DNA of 64,000 bases from Pedobacter rhodius (GCF_027213645.1 NZ_JAPWGL010000004.1:310001-374000); one strand, 5' to 3'. Positions 9,247 to 17,632 are shown, numbered from the stretch's first letter. Notes: a model not told the origin generated them from the letters alone. Made by a program: numbers and translations.

Positions 9247-10665
9247 ATGATTATAGAACAAATTTACACCGGATGTCTGGCACAAGGTGCCTATTATATA
9301 GAAAGCAACGGAGAGGCGGCCATTATCGATCCGCTTCGAGAGGTTAGTCCGTATATGGAACGTGCACGGAAGAACAACGCAAAAATAAAATACGTGCTCG
9401 AAACACATTTCCATGCCGATTTTGTATCCGGACACATTGATCTGGCTAAAGAAAGCGGCGCAGAAATCGTTTACGGGCCGAATGCAAAACCCGACTTTGA
9501 TTTTTACGGTGCGAAAGACGGAGAAGTGTTGCGACTTGGTGGGGCAAAGATTAAAGTGTTGCACACCCCAGGACATACCATGGAAAGCACCTGTTTCCTG
9601 GTTAGCGATGAGCAAGGAAAGGAAATAGCACTGTTCTCCGGCGATACGCTTTTTATAGGCGATGTGGGAAGACCCGATCTGGCACAGAAACCGGTCAGTG
9701 AGCTTACAAGTGAGATGCTAGCAGGTTATCTCTTTGATTCTTTACGCAATAAGATCATGCCTTTAAGCGATGATATTATGGTTTATCCTGCACATGGTGC
9801 GGGTAGCGCATGCGGAAAAAATATGAGCAAAGAGACCACCGATCTTTTGGGAAATCAAAAGAAGACCAATTATGCGCTAAGGGCAGGCATGTCCAAAGAC
9901 GAATTCATTAAAGAGGTTACTGATGGTCTTTTACCGCCTCCTGCATATTTTCCTGAAAACGTCATGATGAACATCCATGGATATGATAGTTTTAACAAAG
10001 TGATAGAACGAGGCATGCAAGCCCTTAACCCCGATGCTTTTGAGCGGGTTGCAAATGAAACAGGAGCGGTAATTCTCGACACAAGAGCTCCAGAGGATTT
10101 TATAAAAGGCTTTCTCCCAAACTCGGTAAATATTGGCATCGATGGAAATTTCGCCCCCTGGGTAGGAACTTTAATCCCGGACATTAAACATCCTATTTTA
10201 CTTATTACAGATGAGGGTAGAATTGAAGAGGTGCTCACCCGTTTATCAAGAGTAGGATTTGATGGTGCAGTAGGTTACCTAGATGGCGGCGTCGTTGCCT
10301 GGAAAAAAGCTGGTCAGGAAACCGACGAGATAAAATCGGTTTGTGTAGCCCGGCTGGCCGAAATCGGCAAAAAAGCGGAGGTAAATATTCTGGACGTCAG
10401 AAAAACAAAGGAATACTTAAGCGAGCATGTCGAGGGTGCTGTCAACCTTCCACTGGATTATATCAACGAAAACCTCGGCACCGTCGATAAAACCAAGACC
10501 TACTTTGTTCACTGTGCAGGTGGTTACCGTTCTGTTATTTTCAATTCCATCATGCGCTCACGCGGGTACCACAACCTCATCGATGTGGCTGGTGGTTTTA
10601 AGGCCATACAGGAAAACGGATGTATTCCGACTACAGCATTTGTATGTCCAAGTACCTTAATATAA
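9247..10665 (+). CDS. Persulfide dioxygenase-rhodanese fusion (MBL fold, ETHE1-like)
   Basis: A 472-residue cytoplasmic protein. The metallo-beta-lactamase domain (about 1-240) carries H54-F-H56-A-D58...H63, H110 and D133, the ligand set of ETHE1-type persulfide dioxygenases that oxidise glutathione or protein persulfide to sulfite. Two rhodanese domains follow. The first (about 255-350) has no catalytic Cys (ITDEGR in the loop) and is probably structural; the second (about 360-465) keeps the active loop CAGGYRS with Cys423. This arrangement matches the PDO-rhodanese proteins that detoxify sulfide. It starts a tight operon with the methyltransferase (7 bp gap) and rhodanese (16 bp). A second, diverged copy lies at 13309-14649. 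Confidence 0.92.
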   Translation: MIIEQIYTGCLAQGAYYIESNGEAAIIDPLREVSPYMERARKNNAKIKYVLETHFHADFVSGHIDLAKESGAEIVYGPNAKPDFDFYGAKDGEVLRLGGAKIKVLHTPGHTMESTCFLVSDEQGKEIALFSGDTLFIGDVGRPDLAQKPVSELTSEMLAGYLFDSLRNKIMPLSDDIMVYPAHGAGSACGKNMSKETTDLLGNQKKTNYALRAGMSKDEFIKEVTDGLLPPPAYFPENVMMNIHGYDSFNKVIERGMQALNPDAFERVANETGAVILDTRAPEDFIKGFLPNSVNIGIDGNFAPWVGTLIPDIKHPILLITDEGRIEEVLTRLSRVGFDGAVGYLDGGVVAWKKAGQETDEIKSVCVARLAEIGKKAEVNILDVRKTKEYLSEHVEGAVNLPLDYINENLGTVDKTKTYFVHCAGGYRSVIFNSIMRSRGYHNLIDVAGGFKAIQENGCIPTTAFVCPSTLI

Positions 10666-10672
10666 AAGGGAT

Positions 10673-11293
10673 ATGAAAAATGAGAAAAAATCGCACTGGG
10701 AAAAGGTGTATTTAGAAAAAAGTCCTGACCAGGTCAGCTGGACGCAGGTCTACCCCACAGTTTCAATGGAGATGATAACGGGGTTCAATCTGGATAAATC
10801 TGCTCCGATAATCGATATTGGCGGGGGAGACAGTCTGCTTGTGGATTTTTTGCTTCAGGAAGGCTACAGCGATATTACCGTAGTGGATATATCTTCCCGG
10901 GCATTGGAAAAGGCAAAGGCAAGGCTTGGAGAACTGTCTGGCAGGATACACTGGATCGAGACAGACATCAGGGATTTTGTGCCGCAAAGAAGTTATGCAG
11001 TCTGGCATGACCGGGCCACTTTTCATTTCCTTCATTCATCAGAGGAAATCCATAGTTATGCAAACACGGCAGGTCAGTTTACCGGAGAATACTTGGTCAT
11101 GGCGACTTTTTCGCTCACCGGACCAGAAAAATGCAGTGGCCTGCCCGTTTCAAGATACAGTGAAAGAACGCTGCGCGAGATATTTAGAGAAGGGTTTACC
11201 GAAATAGAGTGCAGGCCGCAAGAGCACACTACCCCAATGCAAAGCACGCAGGATTTTCTGTTCTGCAGCTTTAAAAAAAATACAGAGCAATAA
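10673..11293 (+). CDS. Class I SAM-dependent methyltransferase
   Basis: A 206-residue soluble protein with the Rossmann SAM-binding motif IIDIGGGDSLLVDFLL (about 45-60), the acidic loop VVDISSRAL (about 70-78) and a later IETDIRDF motif (about 95-102). The N-terminal SHWEKVYLEKSPDQVSW resembles methyltransferases that often stand next to sulfur-oxidation and rhodanese genes in Bacteroidota. The substrate is not known; thiol or sulfide methylation would fit the cluster. Gaps of 7 bp to the dioxygenase and 16 bp to the rhodanese point to one transcript. Confidence 0.8.
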   Translation: MKNEKKSHWEKVYLEKSPDQVSWTQVYPTVSMEMITGFNLDKSAPIIDIGGGDSLLVDFLLQEGYSDITVVDISSRALEKAKARLGELSGRIHWIETDIRDFVPQRSYAVWHDRATFHFLHSSEEIHSYANTAGQFTGEYLVMATFSLTGPEKCSGLPVSRYSERTLREIFREGFTEIECRPQEHTTPMQSTQDFLFCSFKKNTEQ

Positions 11294-11309
11294 GAAACGA
11301 ATAAATACA

Positions 11310-11648
11310 ATGAATAAACTACTTCAAATGATCAGCAGTTTTTTTTCAAAAGGTGCGTACAACCTCGATGGCTACCACTTCAAAAACGAATTTACAAAAA
11401 GCAGTGACGCAGTCCTCTTAGATGTAAGGACAAAGCCTGAATATGCCCCAGGCGCGCTTCCTTCAGCCATATATATCGATTTCCTGGGTTCTGCCTTTTC
11501 TTTAGAACTTGCAAAGCTGGATAAGGCCAAGCGGTATTTCCTCTATTGCAGAAGTGGAAAGCGTTCCTCCTCAGCGGTATCGGAGATGAGAAAACTTGGG
11601 GTGGAAGCATTCAACCTGGTTGGAGGTATCGGTACCTGGCCAAAATGA
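11310..11648 (+). CDS. Single-domain rhodanese sulfurtransferase
   Basis: A 112-residue protein that is one rhodanese fold with the active-site loop YC80RSGKRSS, the six-residue loop of thiosulfate-type sulfurtransferases. There is no convincing signal peptide, so it should act in the cytoplasm, moving sulfane sulfur between thiosulfate, persulfide carriers and the dioxygenase. It closes the run of closely spaced genes begun by the dioxygenase at 9247. A gap of 163 bp with no recognised site separates it from the YeeE-type genes. Confidence 0.9.
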   Translation: MNKLLQMISSFFSKGAYNLDGYHFKNEFTKSSDAVLLDVRTKPEYAPGALPSAIYIDFLGSAFSLELAKLDKAKRYFLYCRSGKRSSSAVSEMRKLGVEAFNLVGGIGTWPK

Positions 11649-11811
11649 AGAAATATATTCAAGAAATATTGATCTATTCAACGCTGCCGGCCGGATTTCT
11701 TCGGGATGGCAGTTTGCTAAAATGATTCAGCACTTACTTGCTCAAACCGCCACAGGCATTACCTTTTAACAACAACAAAAACACCCATATTAACATTTCA
11801 TTTAAAAAAAC

Positions 11812-12369
11812 ATGATTGATTTTATTAAACAACCCTGGCCTTGGTATTTCTCGGGCAGCATGATCGTACTCATTATGCTCATCCTACTTTTTTTCGGAAA
11901 GTCCTTTGGCTTTTCATCAAACCTGCGAACGATGTGCAGCATAGCCGGAGCAGGCAGGAAAGTAAAATTTTTTGATTTTAAATGGAAAGACCAGACCTGG
12001 AACCTCATGTTCCTTATCGGCTCGGTAATAGGTGGATTTGTTGCTACAAATTACCTTAGCAGTCCATCTCCCGTAAAATTATCATCCGCCACAATCTCCG
12101 ATTTAAATCAATTGGGCATTAAGTTCGATGGTGGGTTAAATCCAACCGGCCTGTTTTCACTGGAAGCAATGAAAGATTTAAAAACGCTGGCTATTTTACT
12201 CATCGGTGGTTTATTAGTCGGTTTTGGATCTCGTTATGCAGGCGGTTGTACTTCTGGTCACGCCATATCCGGGCTTTCGAATCTGCAAGTACCATCACTA
12301 GTAGCCGTAATCGGTTTCTTTGTTGGTGGCCTGATCATGACTTTCCTCATCATGCCTTTTATCTTTTAA
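11812..12369 (+). CDS. YeeE/YedE family transporter, first half (thiosulfate-uptake type)
   Basis: A 185-residue membrane protein with about four or five hydrophobic segments. It has the family signatures MC42SI near the first loop and the core motif YAGGC146TSGHAISG. In the full-length transporter TsuA (YeeE) conserved cysteines of this kind relay thiosulfate through the pore. Bacteroidota commonly encode it as two separate half-proteins, and the second half follows 11 bp downstream. Thiosulfate or another sulfur compound is the expected substrate. The spacing from the upstream rhodanese (163 bp) leaves room for its own promoter, but none was recognised. Confidence 0.88.
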   Translation: MIDFIKQPWPWYFSGSMIVLIMLILLFFGKSFGFSSNLRTMCSIAGAGRKVKFFDFKWKDQTWNLMFLIGSVIGGFVATNYLSSPSPVKLSSATISDLNQLGIKFDGGLNPTGLFSLEAMKDLKTLAILLIGGLLVGFGSRYAGGCTSGHAISGLSNLQVPSLVAVIGFFVGGLIMTFLIMPFIF

Positions 12370-12380
12370 ATCTAAAAAAA

Positions 12381-12794
12381 ATGAAATTCATAAAATATAT
12401 TCTTGCAGGAACACTTTTCGGAATCATCATGACCAAGTCTGAGGCTGTTTCCTGGTACAGGATCCAGGAAATGTTCCGTTTCCAGTCTTTCCATATGTAT
12501 GGAATTATTGGTACGGCCGTTGTACTTGGCGTAATTGCAGTATGGCTGATCAAAAAATTCAAAGCCAAGGATCTGGCCGGAAATCCGATTGTCTTCCACG
12601 ATAAGGACAAGGCCTATATAAAATACCTACTAGGCGGCACCATTTTCGGCCTGGGCTGGGCACTCACCGGCGCCTGTCCCGGCCCCATGTTCGTCAACCT
12701 TGGGAGCGGATATGCCGGTATGGCGGTGGTCATCCTTGGTGCGCTCCTGGGCACCTATCTATACGGAGCGATGAAAAGCAAGCTCCCTCATTAA
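12381..12794 (+). CDS. YeeE/YedE family transporter, second half (DUF6691-type)
   Basis: A 138-residue membrane protein with about four hydrophobic segments. The core signature GWALTGAC99PGPMFVNLGSGY is the counterpart of the GGCTSGH motif of the first half. ATG at 12381 is chosen because it follows the stop of the first half by 11 bp and gives a normal hydrophobic N-terminus; a longer frame from 12246 would overlap that gene. The two halves should assemble into one sulfur-compound channel. Translational coupling of the halves is likely. Confidence 0.88.
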   Translation: MKFIKYILAGTLFGIIMTKSEAVSWYRIQEMFRFQSFHMYGIIGTAVVLGVIAVWLIKKFKAKDLAGNPIVFHDKDKAYIKYLLGGTIFGLGWALTGACPGPMFVNLGSGYAGMAVVILGALLGTYLYGAMKSKLPH

Positions 12795-12808
12795 TAAAAT
12801 AGAATCTG

Positions 12809-13186
12809 ATGAGCAAACTAAGGGCTATAATAGACCATAGATGTCCCAGGTGCCGAAAGGGAAAATTATATACCCATTCCATGTTCCATTGGAAATATGA
12901 TCAGATGAATAAAAAATTTGCCTGCTGCAACCTGAACTATGAGATAGAGCCGGGCTTCTTTATCGGAGCGATGTATGTGAGCTATGTTTTCATTGTCGCA
13001 GAACTTGTCAATGCGGGCATTCCGGCATTCATGATCTTTGGCGAAGAAGAGCAGTGGGCAATCATCGCAACCACTATTTCGCCGGTCATCCTACTGTTCA
13101 CCTTCAACTACCGCTATGCCAGAACCCTTTTGCTCCATGTCCTCTCTCCGATCAAATATGATGAAAGTGCAGGCAGAAACTGCTGA
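12809..13186 (+). CDS. DUF983 family membrane protein
   Basis: A 125-residue protein with the DUF983 zinc-ribbon-like start RCPRCRKGKLY (about 11-21), a second Cys pair (ACCNLNYE, about 37-44), the conserved EPGFFIGAMYVSY and two membrane helices (about 52-75 and 80-105). The molecular function is unknown. It lies 14 bp after the second transporter half, so it is probably the last gene of that unit. The Cys motifs might handle metal or sulfane sulfur, but this is only a suggestion from context. Confidence 0.8.
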   Translation: MSKLRAIIDHRCPRCRKGKLYTHSMFHWKYDQMNKKFACCNLNYEIEPGFFIGAMYVSYVFIVAELVNAGIPAFMIFGEEEQWAIIATTISPVILLFTFNYRYARTLLLHVLSPIKYDESAGRNC

Positions 13187-13203
13187 GAAGATTTTGGGGC
13201 GCT

Positions 13204-13247
13204 GTGACAAAAGTTACAGTGCGAAGAACCGCTAAAGGGTAAATTTG
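13204..13247 (+). promoter_or_regulatory. Operator and -7 box upstream of second persulfide dioxygenase operon
   Basis: GTGAC-AAAA-GTTAC (13204-13217) is the third copy of the module A palindrome, with one mismatch in the right half. Again 22 bp later comes a perfect TAnnTTTG box, TAAATTTG (13240-13247). The ATG is 61 bp further on, so this transcript has a longer leader than the other two. Confidence 0.75.
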
Positions 13248-13308
13248 ATGTAAACCTGGCAAAGGCAGGAATCATACCGTTAAACACATTAATCAAAAAT
13301 AAAAACAC

Positions 13309-14649
13309 ATGAAAATAGAACAATTTGAAGACAAGCACCTCTCCCATTACAGCTATGCGGTACTGAGCGAATGCCGGAATGAAATCATATTGATCGATCC
13401 CTCCAGGGATCCGTCTGCATATTACCATTTTGCCGAAAAACACCAGGCCAAAATAGTTGGTGTTATCGAGACGCACCCGCATGCGGATTTTGTGAGTGCT
13501 CATCTTGAAATCCATCATAAGACCGGCGCAACAATATATTGCAGCAAACTCAATACGCCGTCCTACCTGTTTTCCCCATTTGATGAAGACCAGACGATAA
13601 CCCTGGGAAAGATCACCTTAAGGGCAATCAACACCCCGGGGCACTCTCCGGATAGTATCAGTATTTTGCTCGAACACGATGGGAAACAAAAAGCGCTATT
13701 TTCCGGAGATACCCTTTTTATCGGTGACTGCGGAAGGCCGGATTTAAGGGAAAGCGGAGGTGATTCAATGGCGGAACGCAATTTCCTTGCCGCCCAAATG
13801 TACCATTCATTAAGGGACAAACTGATGAAACTCTCAGATGAAGTGATTCTGTATCCGGCACACGGGGCAGGTACGCTCTGCGGAAAAGCGTTGAGCGAGG
13901 CCAATAGCAGTACCATTGGTGCTGAAAAAAGAAGTAACTGGTCACTGCAGGAAATGACTGAGGCCGATTTTGTGAGCGCATTAAATGAAAACCAGCCATT
14001 CATTCCATTTTACTTCCCTTTTGATGTGGCCTTGAACAAGAAAGGCGCAGCACCGTTTGAAGATTCGGTAAGTGCGGTTCAGATCATGGAATCCGGTGAA
14101 AACTTAAAACCAAATGCCCTAATTATCGATACGCGAAGGGAAGATGTTTTTAAGAAGGGACATATAGAAGGCGCTGTAAATATCATGGATGGAAACAAAT
14201 TTGAAACCTGGCTGGGCAGCATTGTGAAGCCTGAAGAGCCTTATTATCTTATGGCAGAAAATCTTGCTACATTGCATAGTCTTATCGCGAGGACCGCATC
14301 CATCGGGTATGAAACGCAGCTTGCCGGCGGTTTTATAAACGCAGTAGAAACTGTCCCGGATGAGATTATCGATATCCAAAATTTTAAAGAGAACCAAAAT
14401 GGATATACCATTGTGGATGTGAGGAACAAGACAGAGCGTATGGAAAACAGTATTTTTGAGAACAGCATAAATATTCCACTGGGAAATTTAAGGGAAAGGG
14501 TAAACGAAATTCCGCTGGAGCAACCCGTAGCAGTACACTGCGCCGGTGGATACAGAAGTGCGGCTGCAAGCTCACTGATTGCATCCGTTATTGATGGCAA
14601 GCAAAAGGTGCTTGATATTGGTGAGGCCATTAAGGATTTTCAGAATTAA
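13309..14649 (+). CDS. Persulfide dioxygenase-rhodanese fusion, second copy
   Basis: A 446-residue protein with the same architecture as 9247-10665: metallo-beta-lactamase domain with H56-P-H58-A-D60...H65, a TPGHSPDS metal-ligand segment and GDTLF; then a first rhodanese domain without catalytic Cys (YYLMAENLATL) and a second with CAGGYRSA, Cys411. It probably oxidises persulfide to sulfite. It is clearly diverged from the first copy and heads its own operator-controlled operon with the TsdA-like cytochrome (12 bp gap) and DsrE. Pairing with a periplasmic cytochrome suggests this copy serves thiosulfate oxidation rather than sulfide detoxification; that is inference. Confidence 0.9.
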   Translation: MKIEQFEDKHLSHYSYAVLSECRNEIILIDPSRDPSAYYHFAEKHQAKIVGVIETHPHADFVSAHLEIHHKTGATIYCSKLNTPSYLFSPFDEDQTITLGKITLRAINTPGHSPDSISILLEHDGKQKALFSGDTLFIGDCGRPDLRESGGDSMAERNFLAAQMYHSLRDKLMKLSDEVILYPAHGAGTLCGKALSEANSSTIGAEKRSNWSLQEMTEADFVSALNENQPFIPFYFPFDVALNKKGAAPFEDSVSAVQIMESGENLKPNALIIDTRREDVFKKGHIEGAVNIMDGNKFETWLGSIVKPEEPYYLMAENLATLHSLIARTASIGYETQLAGGFINAVETVPDEIIDIQNFKENQNGYTIVDVRNKTERMENSIFENSINIPLGNLRERVNEIPLEQPVAVHCAGGYRSAAASSLIASVIDGKQKVLDIGEAIKDFQN

Positions 14650-14661
14650 TATTTTAAAAGT

Positions 14662-15741
14662 GTGAAAACAGAAAGAAACAACGAGGATAAACTGCAGGTA
14701 TTTGCCCGGTTTGGAAAATATCTCGTATGGACGTCATTTCTATTCGTTGTGATCATGTTTTCTCTTGTTTTAGCACTCAGCGGATTTCATCTTCCAAAAA
14801 GTTTCTATGCGGATAAGCCTAATCCATCCATTCAAAAGAATCAAATAAAACCTTTAGAGCGCCGTGTTGCTAAACCCGAATATTGGAAGGCGCCTGATAC
14901 GATGCAGCTTCAGGGCAAAGCTGATGCGGATCTGATCAGGTATGGCCGGGATTTGATTGTCCGTACGGCATACTATTTAGGGCCGCAGGGTATCGTAGGA
15001 AAGCTGACTAATGGTATGAATTGTCAGAACTGCCACTTGGATGCAGGAACCAGGCCCTTTGCGAATAATTTCTCCATCTTTTATGCAGGTTTTCCAAAAA
15101 TGAGCGCAAGAAGCGGTAGAAAGGAAGAAGCCTTTGAACGGATTAATGAGTGCTTCGAGCGAAGCATGAACGGCAAAGCTCCGGGAAGAAATTCCAGGGA
15201 AATGGTCGCCATGTTGGCCTATTTAAAATGGGTTGGAAAAAAACAGGATGCCGCACATTCCATTGCGGATAATTCGGTAAAAAAAATCCCATATCTGGAT
15301 GTGCCTGCAGATCCCCTGAAGGGGAAAATGGTATATGCCTCCAAATGCAGCAGCTGTCATGGAGAAACGGGCAAAGGCGTTGCCTCACCTGATGGAAAAG
15401 GATATATGTACCCTCCCCTTTGGGGCAGGGACAGCTATAACGATGGTGCAGGAATGTTCAGGCTTGGAAATTTTGCAGGATTTGTCAAAAACAACATGCC
15501 TTATGGCGCCACCTACAAAGATCCGAACTTAACGGATGCGGAAGCCTGGGACGTAGCTGCATTTGTGAATGCGCAGCCCAGACCGCACCTGGATTCCAAA
15601 AACGACTATAAAAACCTGTACACAAAGCCAATAGATTATCCCTTCGGGCCATATGCAGATCACTTTAGCGAAAAGCAGCATAAATATGGTCCCTTTATTG
15701 ACATGGCTGAACAGCACGCACCTATAAAACAGAAAAAATAG
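14662..15741 (+). CDS. TsdA-like dihaem cytochrome c (thiosulfate dehydrogenase family), copy 1
   Basis: A 359-residue protein starting with GTG at 14662, 12 bp after the dioxygenase. One membrane anchor (about 20-42) precedes a periplasmic part. Haem site 1 is C121-QNC124-H125 in MNCQNCHLDAG, haem site 2 is C229-SSC232-H233. The context NECFERSMNGK (Cys164), SFPKM-like FPKMSARSG and NNMPYGA is typical of TsdA, where Cys and Met act as distal haem ligands. TsdA couples two thiosulfate molecules to tetrathionate or runs the reverse. The next gene, 4 bp downstream, is a DsrE protein, and the same pair occurs again at 32216-33776. Confidence 0.85.
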   Translation: MKTERNNEDKLQVFARFGKYLVWTSFLFVVIMFSLVLALSGFHLPKSFYADKPNPSIQKNQIKPLERRVAKPEYWKAPDTMQLQGKADADLIRYGRDLIVRTAYYLGPQGIVGKLTNGMNCQNCHLDAGTRPFANNFSIFYAGFPKMSARSGRKEEAFERINECFERSMNGKAPGRNSREMVAMLAYLKWVGKKQDAAHSIADNSVKKIPYLDVPADPLKGKMVYASKCSSCHGETGKGVASPDGKGYMYPPLWGRDSYNDGAGMFRLGNFAGFVKNNMPYGATYKDPNLTDAEAWDVAAFVNAQPRPHLDSKNDYKNLYTKPIDYPFGPYADHFSEKQHKYGPFIDMAEQHAPIKQKK

Positions 15742-15745
15742 AAAC

Positions 15746-16201
15746 ATGAAAAAATTACTGATCTTACTCCAGCTTGTCATCATGATGGTCATCACCACCA
15801 ATGTATCTGCACAGGAGACAAAAAAACCGTTTACGGGTGCTGTTGCAAAAAAGAAATCATATAAAGCGCTATATGTACTTAACAGTGCCGAGGAAAAACA
15901 TATTTCGGGAACACTCAGGAACATCAACAATGCTTTGGAGGATCCAAGATTGAAGGGAAAACTGGAGGTTGAGCTTATCGCCTTCGGGGATGGCGTGGCG
16001 GTTTATCGCAAGGATGGAAAGTTCCTTGAGCAGCTTAATTTGCTAAAGTCAAAGGGCGTAATTCTTGCGCAGTGCGAGAATACCGTTCGCGAGCGGAAAA
16101 TCGATAAGTCAGATCTCTTCGATTTCATCAGCTATGTGCCAAGCGGCAACGGAGAGATCATCATCCGTTCGGCGGAAGGATGGGTAATCGTTCATCCCTA
16201 A
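15746..16201 (+). CDS. Secreted DsrE-family protein, copy 1
   Basis: A 151-residue protein with a signal peptide (about 1-22, ending VSAQ) and a DsrE/DsrF-like domain. The conserved ELIAFGDGVAVY strand and VILAQC110ENTVRERK segment place a Cys where DsrE proteins carry sulfane sulfur. A periplasmic location is unusual for DsrE sulfur carriers, which are mostly cytoplasmic. It starts 4 bp after the TsdA-like cytochrome, so the two should be made together; a role as sulfur acceptor or donor for the cytochrome is inferred. The copy at 33321-33776 has the Cys at the same residue number. Confidence 0.85.
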   Translation: MKKLLILLQLVIMMVITTNVSAQETKKPFTGAVAKKKSYKALYVLNSAEEKHISGTLRNINNALEDPRLKGKLEVELIAFGDGVAVYRKDGKFLEQLNLLKSKGVILAQCENTVRERKIDKSDLFDFISYVPSGNGEIIIRSAEGWVIVHP

Positions 16202-16541
16202 TGTAAAAACCAAAACGGCAGTGAATCTTTAAAAGGTGCAAATTGGTATTTCGATACGATGCAAAGATTAGGATCAGTTGTGCCGGATCCATTTCACCCG
16301 GGGCCGCAAACGCCGAAAATTATTGTCATGTTTAAATATCAATGGCTTATGCCGGCAACACTAAAATTCAAAAGGTTCGACAAAATTGTCTATCATCGTA
16401 TGTGCTGTGCGGAGTAACGCATTTAAAAATGCTAGGGAATTTATCGAAAAGCTACACAATTAAAACAGTACTCGCCCAAACAGCATTGATAAAATTTTGT
16501 TAATCAGGCATGCGGTGATCCGTCAACCAATATTATCAATA
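16202..16541. other. Intergenic region with a structured RNA candidate
   Basis: This 340-bp stretch between DsrE copy 1 and the DUF202 gene has no credible ORF. Just after the DsrE stop, 16224-16269 can fold into AATCTT/AAGATT and TGCA/TGCA helices topped by GTAT-TTCG-ATAC, a stem with a UUCG loop. No T tract follows, so it is not a standard terminator; it could stabilise the 3' end of the operon mRNA. The remainder shows nothing recognisable. Confidence 0.4.
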
Positions 16542-16931
16542 ATGGAAAAAGAAGAACAAGCCATTCCTAAATCAAACACTGGTGACCATCTGGCCAACGA
16601 ACGGACTTTTCTTGCCTGGATAAGAACTAGCATAGGAATTATGGGCTTTGGTTTTGTGGTGGTAAAGTTTTCACTTTTTATCAAGCAGATCACTCTCGCT
16701 CTTGGGGCCAAAGCCGTCGTACACCAAACCGGCAACTCACAGAGGATAGGAATACTTCTTGTCGGGGTAGGCGCACTGACCATCATCCTGGCATTTATGC
16801 GCTATCAAAAAACTCATACACTTATTAATCAAGGCAGTTATTACCATTCCTCTACACTCATCAAAGTCCTTACCGTGGTTATTTTCATTTCAAGCATGCT
16901 TTTGTTGATATATCTTGTAAGAACGACTTAG
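16542..16931 (+). CDS. DUF202 (YidH-type) membrane protein, copy 1
   Basis: About 129 residues from ATG at 16542, chosen because the paralogue at 30243-30632 aligns from the same point. Signature DHLANERTFLAWIRTSIGIMGFGFVVVKF (family motif at about 15-43, first helix included) is that of DUF202/YidH, with three membrane helices (about 28-48, 70-90, 105-127). Function is unknown; the family is often near anion exporters and SulP transporters. An upstream in-frame extension to 16497 is not supported. It has its own unit, transcribed in the same direction as sulfur module A. Confidence 0.88.
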   Translation: MEKEEQAIPKSNTGDHLANERTFLAWIRTSIGIMGFGFVVVKFSLFIKQITLALGAKAVVHQTGNSQRIGILLVGVGALTIILAFMRYQKTHTLINQGSYYHSSTLIKVLTVVIFISSMLLLIYLVRTT

Positions 16932-17004
16932 CGGATCTCTGTCATGGAAACACTGATTGTGAGCACGAATACCAAACTTGAGAGAACCCGTACTTTATCA
17001 CCGG

Positions 17005-17361
17005 TCAAATATGTTTCGCTACCAAACGCAGCAGGTCGTGAATATCGAAAGGCTTTTTAATAAAATTCTCTGCAGCGCAGCCCCTTCTGATGTCATAACG
17101 GTCCGCATGAGCACTCATCATGATAATCGGAACATTCCGGGTTTTCTCTAAGGACTTCAGGTAACTGCAGACTTCAATGCCGTTTCCATCGGGGAGCATA
17201 ACATCCAGCAGAAAAAGATCTGCAACATGCTCACTTAGCCCTGCCATAAACGAGCTTACCGAAGAAAACGCGGAAACCCCGTACCCCTCACTGTTAAAAA
17301 GAAGCTGTAATACTTCGGTTATACCCTCATCATTTTCCAAAAGATATATCATCTTTTCCAT
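17005..17361 (-). CDS. Single-domain response regulator (CheY-like)
   Basis: A 118-residue receiver domain with no output domain. It has the acidic pair E12/D11 region (ENDEG), the phosphoacceptor D53 in LLDVMLPDG, the switch residue in IIMMSAH and the lysine in FIKKPFD (K103 region). It should relay phosphate or act by protein contact. No histidine kinase lies nearby; the closest is the ATPase-less PAS protein at 51023. It is the last gene on the minus strand of the RND region, with a gap of 88 bp to the small gene upstream of it. Confidence 0.85.
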   Translation of the reverse strand: MEKMIYLLENDEGITEVLQLLFNSEGYGVSAFSSVSSFMAGLSEHVADLFLLDVMLPDGNGIEVCSYLKSLEKTRNVPIIMMSAHADRYDIRRGCAAENFIKKPFDIHDLLRLVAKHI

Positions 17362-17449
17362 TTGTCATGCATATTGTGGGTTGCCCATGGTTATAATAAA
17401 TCTGATTTGCCATTCCTACGAATGTTTTTTTAAAGGTCTAAAAAGGCCC

Positions 17450-17632
17450 CTACTTCCTCAATTTTCGCTTCTCATTGAGATGGCCGGTTTCCAGGTTCAA
17501 CCGCTCCAGCAGGTAACGCAATAAAACCTCTCTATCTTGGTTTGCGGGGTGATATGCGTTATCTCCACCCTTTGCTGAGGATTTATTATGGTCAAAAGTT
17601 TCAAATGGTTGTGAAATATTTTTCTCTGTCAT
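17450..17632 (-). CDS. Small hypothetical protein
   Basis: A 60-residue polar frame on the same strand as its neighbours, 31 bp after the outer-membrane barrel gene. It contains HPANQDREVLLRYLLERLNLE, which could form an amphipathic helix. No family was recognised. The position within a run of minus-strand genes favours a real small gene, but coding status is uncertain. Confidence 0.4.
   Translation of the reverse strand: MTEKNISQPFETFDHNKSSAKGGDNAYHPANQDREVLLRYLLERLNLETGHLNEKRKLRK

Noticed and set aside
12246..12380. Upstream extension of the second YeeE/YedE half
   Set aside because: The extension is out of frame within the first-half gene and encodes no transporter-like sequence; ATG at 12381 fits the family start.
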